29,630 nucleotides of DNA, from NCBI GenBank assembly GCA_002633005.1, contig NMRA01000693.1, positions 1-29,630 of the forward strand. Reading direction: 5' to 3'. Made by a program: the position numbers and the translations under genes. This document shows, in pieces, positions 8,801-20,083 of the stretch. How positions within the stretch are numbered: position 1 is the first letter of the stretch; every line of letters begins with the position of its first letter. The stretch comes from Phoronis australis (taxonomy: Eukaryota; Phoronida; Phoronidae). A model generated the notes under the pieces. The model did no database searches. It was not told the DNA's origin and saw only the letters and a list, made by a program, of their open reading frames with translations.

Positions 8801-11049
8801 CCATGGAGCAAAGTGTATCGTTGTTTCGTAGTTATAGCGAGTAAATAAGCAAAAACGTCCATTGATAAAATTTACAAACAATTGAAACTTCAAATATCGT
8901 TTTAAATTTGCCAGATAGATATTAATTGAAAAGTCGGTGTTCCCGCTACAGCTGTAATCGATCACTGGAAACACTGCTCAGCTCAACCTGCCTGTGTCAT
9001 CTGCAAAGGAATTCTGCTAAAACCATTCAGCATGCACTTTGTGACATTGAACGTCATTTGGATTCATTCATGCTGCTTTCTCGGGGTTTTGGGGCTTGTG
9101 TTAGTATGTTAGTGCAATTGTTAGTCGGGATTAGAAAAACTATTTGATTCAACACGAATGGACTGGCAAGACAAGTAACAAACCTGTAGTCCATTGCCAT
9201 GGTAATAGATTTCAATGATCGAGCTGTCTATCCATTCGAAGTTCATGTAGAACATCACGACCCAAACACCAGAACTTGAGTATGATCCAAACTACAACTA
9301 AAATACAGCCATGCAACTGTTAAAATCTTTTACAACAAAATGGACACCACAAAATTGTCACAGATGTAGAACTGCAACTACAAGTGTCAGTCACAACAAA
9401 ATGATAATAATAACGAAATATGCACACCTCTATTGTCCTTCGTGTATCGGGTAGGCAGCATCTCATGACACACGCCCTCATGGAAGAAGCAATTTCCGGG
9501 AGTTTTTACCTTTCTGACTCATGGTGTCATTTTGTGTTGGTGGTCCTGCGACATACTTGGTTCGCTCTCAGTGGTGGCCTGGTCAGAGTCCTGCTTATTC
9601 AGATCCTGTATGACAAAGAAAAAGTGGCTGGTACATTTCTCTAAGGTTTGTATTTCACAAAGAGCACTTCAAATTTATGAAAAACTTTCAAATACTATGA
9701 TTAAAAATGACGGTCACAAAACGAAAATGAAAGTATCGTAATTTAGAACATTAACAATGTTTTTGAATGAAATTCGATCTTGCGAACAATTTGTCCCGTC
9801 AGCACGCCATCTTTTGGTTTCATCACGTGACCCAATGAATATAAGTCTGAAAAGATTTCTGCTCCCGACAGGGACTCGAACCCAGGACCTTCTGCTAACC
9901 ATGCCGACTTATATTTATTAGGTCACATGATGTGACCAAAAGATGGCGTGCTGACGGGACAAATTGTTCGCACAACATATTTCCACGCCTTAATTACTGA
10001 AAAAGATACATTTCTACACACAAATTCGATCTTGTTATTTATACCGATGTATTACTATTAGTGTGCCTTTGTCGTTTGCTAAATTGTACATTTTTTGATA
10101 GATTTTACCCTGGAACCTCGTAAACAGTGTACATGAATGAAGAAAGATTTCATCAGTGAATGGGAGTAGATTTTTCGCTTCGCTTTTCCTATCAGAAAAA
10201 TTCGGTGAAATTATGAGGGCTTCTAGGTGTACACACATATAGTTAAAGCTGGAAACGTACAAGATGTTTACAGATGAAATACACCATACCATCTGGCTCT
10301 AGTGTCGTTCGTGTTAGTGGCGCCGCGACACCATTGTTATGCTGTCACTGTTCCCCACGTCAATTCCTGCATGTGAACGGTATACTATAATCAGCTGAAT
10401 TCCACTTTTTCGACAAACGGCCAAATCGTTAACAATCTACAATAAGTTTAAAACCTAAATAAACACCCTAGAAGTAATAAACCAATATGACCAGAATGGA
10501 AATCTACAAATGATTAGTGTCTGGACTGATGGCATTAAATCATTACTCGGTCTGGATGTTACCTAGAGCAAACATCAGTAAACCTGAAAGTGTAGCAGTT
10601 CGAAAGGCTAAAGTTCAAACTTTCATGACACACGGTTATGAACAGTGACTTCGACCGTAATGTTCGGATTTGAAATGCACGTACCTGTCTGAAACTACAG
10701 AGTTCGGCACTGTTTATTGAGCTGCTGTATTTATTTACGTTTTGGAATTTGGTTTACAGTCGGAGACTTTGCATCACAAGTTTAATAATTCATACATCTT
10801 CCCACTGCTTTCAAACTAACAAGAATTTCTCTCATTCTGATTTCTGAACCTTCAGATTTAAAGGCTTTTTTAAAAACATTTTCTTCTATCCAATATGTTG
10901 CCTTCAGATTTGTGAACTTTCAGAGTCTACAGACCTATCCTATTTATACTAATGCACTACGAGTCGCAAACAACGTTAGATTGCCTTCTTAATTTCAGTC
11001 ATTCATGGTTAACTTTCATTTTCCATCTTTCTTTTTCCTTTTCGGTTAT
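8801..11049 (+). repeat. array unit 2 (with a 252-bp insertion)
   Basis: This is a complete unit from ccatggagca to the next ccatggg. Its 2249 bp reduce to about 2.0 kb after removing the fold-back insertion at 9781-10021. It also supplies the empty TTAA target (tagttaaagctgg, about 10250-10262) that is filled by the THAP element in unit 5. No gene is called in it. ORFs at 8926-9147 and 9420-9644 are recurrent unit frames. Confidence 0.85.
9770..10034. mobile_element. fold-back insertion with 67-bp inverted arms and tRNA-like loop
   Basis: A 252-bp segment interrupts the unit motif aaattcgatcttg, which is present on both sides (9770-9782 and 10022-10034) like a 13-bp target duplication. The left arm 9781-9847 and right arm 9906-9972 are inverted copies of 67 bp with only a few mismatches, both beginning tgcgaacaatttgtcccg from their outer ends. 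The 58-base loop on the minus strand holds an A-box-like tggttagcag (9892-9901) and a B-box-like ggttcgagtccc (9871-9882), reminiscent of a shortened tRNA. About 49 bp of unrelated tail lie between the right arm and the second direct repeat. It could be a MITE or a SINE-like hairpin element. No protein is encoded. Confidence 0.8.
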
Positions 11050-13143
11050 CCATGGGTAACAGTGTACCGTTGTTGCGTGGTTATAGCGAGTAAACAAACA
11101 AAAACGTGCATTAATAACTATAGAAAAATTCGAGAAATGAAATAATTTTTTAAAATTTTTATTCAGATTTTAATTTAAAAGTCCATGTCACTTCCACGGC
11201 TGTAATCGATCACTTTAACTACTGCTCAGCTCCATCCGGCCATGTTATCTACAATGGGATTCAAATAACGCTTTTCAGTATGCATTTTATGACCTTGAGG
11301 GTTATTTGGACTTATTCATGCTGTTTTTTCGGTATATTAGACCTTCTGTTACTTTGTTAGTGCAACTGTTAGTCGGAATTAGAAAGAGCATTAGCGTGGG
11401 CTCAAATGCATCAGCAAGACAAGTAACAAACCCGTAGTCCAATCCAATGGTAATAGATTTCAAGGACGGAGACATCTAGCCATTTGAACAACATGCGGAA
11501 CATCTCGACCCAAACACTAAATCTTGACTACAAACTGCACTACAACTGTAACGAGGCCAACACTTAAAATCTTTTACAACGACCTGGACTCCACGCATTT
11601 GTCCCTGGTGTAGAACTGTAATTGCAAGTATCAGCTACACCAAACTTGTTATCAATAACGAAAGTTACGAACCTCTTGCCCTTCGTGCATCGGGCAAGAC
11701 GTCATCTCATCTCACTCGCCCTCATAGAAGAGACAATTTCCGTGATGTTTTTTACCTTTCCGACTCTGGTGTTACTTTGTGTTGGTGTTTCAACAATATA
11801 TTTTAAATTACTTCTCTTCCAGTGATGGCTTGTTTAGATCCTGTATGACCCTAGAAAAGGCGTCTACATTTCTCTATCGTTAAGGGTACGTATTTCAGAA
11901 TTAGCAGTTCAGATTTATGCAACACTTTCAAATAATATGACTTAAACAGAGTTCACAAAATGAAAATGAAATGCTTATATTTTTTAACATTAACAGTGTA
12001 TCTGAGATTGATTCTGCAATACTTTCATCAAATTGAATTTGGTCTTGCTACTAATAATGTTGTTTTACTTTTGATTGATGTGATATTGCTTTTTGTTAAA
12101 TTTTACGGTTTTTGAGAGATTGTGCCCTGAAACCAGGTATTAAACAGTGTGTATGAAAAAGACAGATGCCTGAATGAATGGATTGTAGCTTTTTTACTTC
12201 GCTTTTCCAAATCAAACAAATGTTTTGTCAAATTATGATGGCTCACATGATTACAAACATGTAATGGATACCGGAAACGTCCAGGAAGATTACAGAAGAG
12301 CTGCACCATTCCTTTTGGGTCTGGTGTCATTCGTGTTAGTGGTCCTTCGACACCTTTGGTTCACTGTAACTTCTCACTGCATCAGTTCCCTCATGTGAAA
12401 GGTATACTAGTCAGCTGAATTCCAGTTGTTCGACTAGTGGCCAAGTCGCTAAAAATCTAATATCAAGTTATCAGAGAATCAGCCTAAAGAACTGATCAAC
12501 CAATATGACCTGATCTGAAATCTACACGTGAGAAGTGTTTGAGCCGATGGTATGAAATCAGGGTGTTCCTCGGTCTAAATATTAGCTAGAGGAAAAGTCG
12601 GTAAATCCGAGAATCCACAAAAGTCCGAATGTCTAAGACATCGAATGCTAAACGTTTAAACTCCCATGACACACATTTCTGAACATTGAACTTTTCAAAA
12701 ATTTCCATAGTTTACATAAACGTGCCTGTTTAAAATTAATTCTTCGAATAGTCAGTGCTTCTCAAAACGATAAAAACAAAGTTTGGCAATTTTTACCGAG
12801 ATTTTGCATTTATTTACATTTTCAAATTTTTGTTTACAATCACTAAAACGTCGTTGTTCTGCTGTCAATGACTTTGTATCATAACTTTCACTAATCATAA
12901 ATCGACGCACAAGTTTAGAAGACCTTTTCCCTCTGTCTGATTTCTGAACCTTCGGATTTAAAGACCTTTTTAAAACATTTTCATTTACTCCATAATTTGG
13001 TTCCATACTCATGAACCTTCGGGGTATCATGTTCAACCTTATTTATACTAATGCACTATGACCCGCATACAACGTTACCGTCATAATTTTAGTCTTCCGT
13101 TATGAACTTTCGCCTTCCATCCTTTTTCTTCCGTTTTGGCTAT
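11050..13143 (+). repeat. array unit 3
   Basis: This is an uninterrupted 2094-bp copy that can serve as a reference for the unit. The ORF windows seen in other units are present: a plus-strand frame near 11260-11437 and a 75-codon minus-strand frame at 12103-12330. Neither is accepted as a gene because substitutions between units are not concentrated at silent positions. I see nothing else here. Confidence 0.9.
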
Positions 13144-15189
13144 ACTTGGGTCACAGTGCATCATAGTTGATGGTTATAGCGATTAATTATAGACAAAAAC
13201 GTGCATTTATAAAACTTATAAACAATCAAGAAATCAAACATTGATCGCATTCAGATATTAATTGAAAAGTCCGACTCCCAGCCACGGATGTAATCGATCA
13301 CCGCAACAATTGTTCAGTTCCATCTTGTTGTGGCAGCTACAAAGGGAATTCAGTCAAGACCATTCAGCATACACTCTGTGGCCTCGTATGTCATTTGGAT
13401 TCATTCATGCTGTTTTCTCGGTATATTAGAGCTTGTGTTAGTGTGTCAGTGCAATTTTTAGTCGGGATTAGAAAGAGCATTAGCGTCAAGGCGAGTGCAA
13501 AAGCAAAAAAAAATAACAAAGTCCGTGTAGTACAATCCAATGGTAATGGATTTGAAGGCGGTAATAGACTTTAAGGGCGGAAACATCTATCCATTTGATG
13601 TACATATGATACGCCACGACCCAAAGACTAAAACTTTAGTACAAACCACACTACAACTAAAACACAGCCAACACAATATATTTTAAAACGTCCTTGACAC
13701 CACACCGTTGTCACAGGCGTAGAACTGTAACTGCAAGTGTCAGGAACACCAAGTCATTATCAACAACGAAAGTTACACCCCTCTATTGCCCTTCGTGTCC
13801 TAAGCAGCATCACATCATACATGTCCTCATGGAAGAGGCAATTTCGAGGATTACCATTCCAACTCTGGTGCCATTTTGTGTTGAGGGTTCTGCTACATAT
13901 TTGGTTCGCTGCAAGTGGTAGCGTTGTCAGCGTCCTGCTAGTTCAGATCCTGCAATGTATGACCTAAAAAGCGTCTACGTTTCTCTAACTTTGAAAGTTT
14001 ATATCTCATATAAAGCAGTTCATGTTTATATAACAACACTATGACTTAAACACTGTTCAAAAATCTAATGAAATGATCATATTTTAAAATATCGACAGTG
14101 TTTCTGATATTAACTCTAAAGTAATTCCATAAAAAATCAATCTTGTTATTGATACCACTATTTTAATATTACTGTGCCTTACCCTTATGCTAAATTTTAG
14201 GATTTTGATAGATCTTAAACTTGAGCCAGGTATGAAACAGTGTACATGAATAAAAACAAATGCATCAATGAGTAGCGAACACTTTTCACTTCCTGACTTT
14301 TCCAAATCAAACAATTGTTCCTTCAAGTTATACGAGATTATAGGTGTACGCACATGAAATCGGAACACGAAACATCCAGGATCTTTGCAGATGCACTGCG
14401 CAAAACCTTCTGGGTCCAGTGTCATTCGTGTTTGTGGTCGTGCAACAAATTTGGAATAATATCACTGCTCATTTCGTCAGTCCCCGCATGTGAATTGTAC
14501 ACCAGTCAGGTGAAGTCCAGTTGTCCGTTAAATGGCAAAATCGCTAAAAATCTACAATAAGCTTAAAAGGAAAAAAGCTTCTATAAGTGATCAACCAATA
14601 TGACATTAAATGAAATCTACAAGTGAGAAAGTGTTTGAGTCGATGGTATGAAATCACACAAGTCCGAAAACCAATCAGTTCGCAAGCTAAAATTTCAGAC
14701 TTTCATGACACGCTGTTAAGAACAGTGACCTCGACCAAAGTGTTCGGATTTTAAATGCACGTGCCTGTTTGAAACTAGTTCTTCGAATAGACAGTTTATC
14801 TCAAAAGCATCCAACCAAAGTTTTGTAAATTTTTAGCTTAAGAATTTATTTACAATGTCAAATTTTGACATACAACCACTAAATTTTAGCTGCTCTGCTG
14901 TTAACGACTTTGTATCACGAATTTCACGCATCATAGATCGACGCACTAGTTTCGAAGTAAGTAGCTTTTCCCAATGTCTGATTTCTGAACGTTCGGACTT
15001 AAAGGCCTTTTTAAAACATTTTCATTGATTGCATATGTTGGTTTCATACTTGGGAACCTTCGGGGTATCATGCTCTATCCTATTTAGACTAATGCACTTT
15101 GACTCGCAAGCAACGTTACATTACCGTCTTTATTTTAGTTTTCCATTGCTAACTTTTGCCTTCCATAATTTTTCTTCCGTTCTGGTTAT
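13144..15189 (+). repeat. array unit 4
   Basis: This is a 2046-bp copy with the landmarks in standard order. A small local duplication is visible near 13540-13590, where ggtaat plus an aagg-type block occurs twice. ORFs at 13694-13967 and 14084-14425 are unit frames without recognisable domains. I see no other feature. Confidence 0.88.
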
Positions 15190-16374
15190 CCATGGCTCAC
15201 AGTATATCGTTGTTGCGTGGTTATAGCGTGTAAATAGACAAACAATTGAGAAATCAAATATTGTTTTAAATTAGCCACTAAGATATTAATTGAAAAGTCC
15301 GCGTCCGTACAACGTGTGTAATCGATCAATGGAACTACTGCTCAACTCCATCTGGTTGTGACATCTGCAAAGGATTTCAAATAGCACCATTCACAATACA
15401 TGGTGTGACCCTGGACATCATTTAGATTCATTTATGCTGTTTTCTTGGTATACTAGGGCTTATGTTAGTATGTTAGTGCAATTGTTAGTCAGGACTAGAA
15501 ACAGCATTAGGGTCAACGCGAATGCACTGCAATACAATTAACAAACCTGCTGTCCAATCCAATGGTAATAGATTTCATGGATGGAGAGATCTATCCATTT
15601 GAAATACATGTGGAACATCTGGACCAAAACACTAAACCTTGACTACAACCAACACTACAACCGAAATACAGCCATGCAATTGTTAAAATCTTTTACAACA
15701 AAATGGACACCACACAGTTGTCACAGGTGTAAAACTGCAACTACAAATGTCATTTACACGAAAATGATACGAATAATGATAGCTACACACCTCTAGTGTC
15801 CTTCGTGTATCGGGTACGCAGCATCTCATGACACACGCCCTCATGGAAGAAGCAATTTGCGGGATTTTTTACCTTTCTCAGTCTGGTGTCATTTTGCGTT
15901 GGTGGTTCTGCGACATATTCGGTTCGGTACCAGTGGTGGCCTGTTCAGCGTCCTGCTTAATCAGATTCTGTATAACAAAAAAGTGTCTAGTACATTTCTT
16001 TAAGGTTTATAGTTCAGAAATAGCACTTCAAGTTTATGAAAAACTTTCAAATACTGTGGAAAAAATGATCATCACAAAACGAAAATGAAATTGTCATATT
16101 TCAGAACATTAACAGTGTTTTTGAGATTAATTCACGAAATGAAATTCGATCTTGTTATTGATACCGTTGTAATACTATTAGTGTGCCTTTGTCGTTTGTT
16201 AAATTTTCCGTTTTTTTATTAATAGATTTTACCCTGGAACCTTTTATGAAACAGTGTACATGAATAAAGACAGATTTCCTCAATGAATGGGAGTAGATTT
16301 TTCACTTCGCTTTTCCAAATCAAAAAAGTTCGGTAAAATTATGAGGGCTCATAGATGTGCACACATGTACTTAA

Positions 16375-16655
16375 AGGAGAACGAAACCATTTTTCATGTC
16401 ACTTTTAGCAAAAATAAGGTTCTTTGATTATCCCAGACACATTTTTCACTTAATTACAGCTTTTCGTAATTTGATTAATTTCTCGTCCTCTACTCCGGGA
16501 GTGACGTTTTGGGAGGCAAGAGTTTCGCGCCAATTTATTTTCATTATAGTCTGACTGTGAGAGCTGTCGAATCAGTCATTGTTCTACCTCAGTTCTACCT
16601 CAGTTGTGATAAGTTCGATCGTCGTTTGCTTTTGTTTACAAGTCAGTCAACATGC
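16375..16655 (+). repeat. left terminal inverted repeat of the THAP element
   Basis: About 280 bp are complementary to 17456-17702. The left copy has a small extra tandem repeat (ttctacctcag twice, about 16580-16603), which explains its greater length. The inner end reaches the probable start codon of the THAP frame at 16652, so the transposase leader lies inside the repeat. Confidence 0.9.
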
Positions 16656-17455
16656 CACGCTGTTGCTGCGTGCCGGGATGTACTCAATATCGTCTCACAC
16701 GCGCTTTGCCTGGGTACCTTAATTGCGTCGCTTTCCGAAAGAGTACACACTTCGTCGTACTTGGCTAGCTCGTTCATGTGAAAAACACAGCGCTACCCGT
16801 CCACGCAACCTACAAAGCAGTGGAGGGTTACCGAGTGTGTAGCAAGCATTTTCTTCCGTCAGATTACGACAGAGATATGTACGCTGAATTGATGAAGGTC
16901 CCTGCGAAACAACGCCTGAAGAAGGGTACCATACAGTCGCTGTTGATTCCCGGCAGTGCCCCGTCACCAACCCCGAGAAGTGCGTTTTTGAAGCGAGAAG
17001 CCTCGCGAGCTGTGGCCACTAAAACAGTGACTCGAGGCACTTCATCTACTGTCACTCGTGCCTCCGAACGTACCCCATTCGTGCAATTCCGGGAACTAGC
17101 AGTGATTCGCCCTGTGCTGTTGTCTCTAGCCCAGAGCCTGTAAGCAGCCCTGCAGCGATGTTGAGTAGTGGGAGTGAATACAGGCCCAGTTCGACACCCA
17201 GTGAAGAGGACAGTTCGTCATCCAATGAACAGATCGGTGAGCCTAAGTTTGATAAGTTTATTGTGGACTTGTATTGGAGCTATTTAGAAGGTGCCAGGTG
17301 TGTGGCGAGGGGGGCACACGGCGGGATGTAAGCAGTTTGGGTGCTCAGATCACCCTCCAGTGGGAGTGAGTCGCGGGACACTCGGGCAAGTGGGACAGTT
17401 CTTCCTCTGTAAGTGAGACGATAATGAGTACACCCCAGTACGCAGCAACAACGTG
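16652..17455 (+). pseudogene. THAP-domain transposase N-terminal remnant
   Basis: This would encode the DNA-binding front part of the transposase. The frame starts at ATG 16652 with MPRCCCVPGC, the first Cys pair of the C2CH THAP zinc finger. The middle part, with FPKEYTLRRTWLAR and the conserved Trp, reads in another frame (about 16732-16775) while a TAG at 16766 closes the first one. YRVCSKHFLPSDYDRD (about 16829-16875), with the Cys-x2-His pair, is back in the first frame. A Ser/Pro/Thr-rich linker and an acidic Ser-rich stretch follow (17160-17235). Then come a RCQVCGEGGTRRDV block (about 17291-17333) and GHSGKWDS (about 17381-17404) in shifted frames, resembling the zinc-binding region after THAP in such transposases. 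The sequence then runs into the right inverted repeat. No DDE domain remains. Confidence 0.8.
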
Positions 17456-17702
17456 GTATGTTGACTGACTCGTAAGCAAAAGCAAACGACGACCGAACTT
17501 ATCACAACTCGACTGCTCTCATAGTCAGACTATAGGAAAAGAAATTGGCGCGAAATTCTTGCCTCTCAAAACGTCACTTCCGGAGTAGACGACGAGTAAT
17601 TAATTAAATTACGAAAAGCAGTAAATAAGTGAAAAATATGTCTGGGATAATCAACGAACCTTATTTTTGCTAAAAATGACATGAAAAAGGCTGCCTTCGC
17701 CT
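17456..17702 (-). repeat. right terminal inverted repeat of the THAP element
   Basis: About 247 bp are the reverse complement of the left repeat, with scattered substitutions. The repeat ends ccttcgcct immediately before TTAA. Confidence 0.9.
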
Positions 17703-18091
17703 TTAAAACCGGAAAGCTACAAGATGTTTACTGATGAAATGCACTATACCTTCTGGGTCTGGTGTCGTTCGTGTTAGTGGCCAAGCGACAACTTTGTTTT
17801 ACTGTCACTGCTCCCTACGTCAGTTCCTGCATGTGAACGGCATACTATAATCAGCTGAATTCCACTTTTTCGACAAACGGCTAAGTCGCTAACAGTCTAC
17901 AATAATTTTATAGGTAAATATACTCCCTAGAATTGATAAACCAATATGACCTGAATTGAAATCTACAAACGACCAGTCTTTGGGCCGATGGCACTAAATC
18001 ATTGAATTCCTCGGTCTGGATTTTAGCTAGAGCAAAAATCCTTAACCCTAACATCCTTACAAGTCTGAAGGTCAAGCAGTTCGAAAGGCTG

Positions 18092-19562
18092 AAGTTCAAA
18101 TTTTCATGACACACAGATATAAAAATTGACGTCGACCATTATATTCGTATTTGAATTGCACGTGCCTGTTTGAAACTACTTTTTCGAAGAGACAATAGCT
18201 TTCAAACAGATCCAAACAGAGTTCGGCTACGTTTACTGAGCTGCCGCATTTATTTACATTTTAAAATTTGGTTTACAACCACTAAGCCTTTGATAATCCG
18301 CAGTCGTCGATTTTGCATCACAAGTTAAATAATTCATATATCTTCGCACTGCTTTCAAACTAACAAGATTTTCTCTCATTGTGAACAAAAAATTAAAAAC
18401 ATTTTCATCTGTCGCATATGTTGCCTTCAGACTCGTGAACTTTCACAGTATACAGCTCTATCCTATTTATACTATTGCACTATGAACGCAAAGAACGTTT
18501 GACTACCTTCTTTATTTTAGTCATTCGTTGTTAACTTTCATCGCCATCTTTCTGCTTCCGTTTCGGTTATCCATGGGTCATAGCGTACCGTTCTTACGTG
18601 TTTACAGCGGGTTAACAAACAAGAACATGCATTAATAAAATTTACAAACAATCGAAAAACCAACTATTGTTTTAATATTTCTACTCAGATGTTAATTGAA
18701 AAGTCCATGTCCCTGCCACGTCTGCAATCGATCACTCTAACTACTGTTCAGCTCCATCCGGCCGTGGTATCGTATCTGCAAAGCGATTCAAATAACACCA
18801 TTCAGCATGCATTTAGTGACCTTGAACATCATTTGGATTCATTCATGCTGTTTTCTCGGTATATTAGAGTTTGTGTTACAATGTTAGTGAAATTGTTAGT
18901 CGAGATTAGAAAGAGCATTAGCTTCAACTCAAATGCATCAGCAAGACAAGTAACAAACATGTTGTCCAATCGAATTGTAATAGATTTCAAGGATGGAGAG
19001 ATCTATCCATTTGAAGTAAAGATGCAACTTGACGACCTAAACACTAATTCTTGACTACAAACTGCACTACAACTGTAAAAGAGCAAACACTTAAAATCTT
19101 TTACAACAACCTTGACACCAAGCAATTGTCCCTGGTGTAGAACTCTAACTGCAAGTGTCAGCCACAACAAACCGTTATCAATAACGAAAGTTACAAACAT
19201 CTTCGTGTATCGTTTAAGACGATATCTCATCGCACAAGCCCTCATAGAAGAGACAATTTCCTGGAGTGTTTTACCTTTCTGACTCGGGTGCCATTTTGTG
19301 TTGTTTGTTCAGGAACAACTGGTTTTACTGCCAGTGGTGGCGTGCTTGTTCAGATGCTGTATGAACCTTGAAAAGGCGTCTACATTTCTCTAACGTTAAG
19401 GGTTCATATTTATGCAATACTTTCAAATAATATGATTTAAACAGAGTTCACAAAATGAAAATGAAATGCTTATATTTCTTAACATTAACAGTGTTTCTGA
19501 GATTGATTCCGCAATACTTTCATCAAATTAAATTTGGTCTTGTTACTGATAATGTTGTTTTA
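18092..19562 (+). repeat. near-identical duplicate, left copy, ending at the gap
   Basis: It matches 19585-21068 almost base for base, apart from a 20-bp deletion near 18384 and scattered single-base changes. It ends exactly at the first N (…gttgtttta). Other array units are far more diverged from each other. Confidence 0.92.
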
Positions 19563-20083
19563 NNNNNNNNNNNNNNNNNNNNNNAAGTTCAAATTTTCAT
19601 GACACACAGATATGAAAATTGACGTCGACCATTATATTCGTATTTGAATTGCACGTGCCTGTTTGAAACTACTTTTTCGAAGAGACAATAGCTTTCAAAC
19701 AGATCCAAACAGAGTTCGGCTACGTTTACTGAGCTGCCGCATTTATTTACATTTTAAAATTTGGTTTACAACCACTAAGCCTTTGATAATCCGCAGTCGT
19801 CGATTTTGCATTACAAGTTAAATAATTCATATATCTTCGCACTGCTTTCAAACTAACAAGATTTTCTCTCATTGTGATTTCTGAACATGCGGATTTAAAG
19901 GCTTTTTAAAAACATTTTCATCTGTCGCATATGTTGCCTTCAGACTCGTGAACTTTCACAGTATACAGCTCTATCCTATTTATACTATTGCACTATGAAC
20001 GCAAAGAACGTTTGACTACCTTCTTTATTTTAGTCATTCGTTGTTAACTTTCATCGCCATCTTTCTGCTTCCGTTTCGGTTAT
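18571..20083 (+). repeat. array unit 6, interrupted by the assembly gap
   Basis: The anchor spacing is only 1513 bp because a 22-N gap lies in the middle and the sequence after the gap restarts at an earlier unit position. If the redundant 1493-bp offset is collapsed, the distance from 18571 to the unit 8 anchor at 22131 becomes about 2.07 kb, one normal unit. The plus-strand frame at 18689-19054 (121 codons) is the longest version of the recurrent unit ORF. Confidence 0.8.
19563..19584. other. assembly gap, 22 N
   Basis: This is a run of 22 undetermined bases joining two contigs. The true distance is unknown and may be negative, because the flanks overlap in content. Confidence 0.99.

Larger units (their letters stand above)
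16371..17706 (+). mobile_element. Kolobok-like TTAA DNA transposon derivative with THAP fragment
   Basis: The 1328-bp element (16375-17702) is flanked by TTAA on both sides (16371-16374 and 17703-17706). Unit 2 shows the empty site with a single TTAA at about 10253-10256. Terminal inverted repeats are long: 16375 to about 16655 on the left and about 17456 to 17702 on the right. They share agg at the tip, then a ttttcatgtcac/t block, gcaaaaataaggttc, gattatcccagaca, a ctccgg block, a ttcgcgccaattt block and agtcagtcaacat at the inner end. The interior carries a broken THAP-type transposase N-terminus. TTAA duplication plus a THAP domain is known for the Kolobok superfamily. PiggyBac also uses TTAA but lacks THAP and has different tips. 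The catalytic domain is missing, so the copy is non-autonomous. Confidence 0.9.
15190..18570 (+). repeat. array unit 5 (carrying the THAP transposon)
   Basis: The unit is 3381 bp long. Removing the 1328-bp element and one TTAA gives 2049 bp, matching units 3, 4 and 7. Unit sequence resumes precisely on either side of the element. Its last part (from 18092) belongs to the near-identical pair that flanks the assembly gap. Confidence 0.88.

Noticed and set aside
9871-9901. A true tRNA gene in the loop of the fold-back element.
   Set aside because: The A- and B-box-like words are only about 10 bp apart, the acceptor stem cannot form and no anticodon arm fits, so at most it is a tRNA-derived relic.
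16719-16970. Minus-strand ORF opposite the THAP region.
   Set aside because: It is the antisense shadow of the THAP coding remnant. The plus strand explains the sequence with a recognisable zinc finger.
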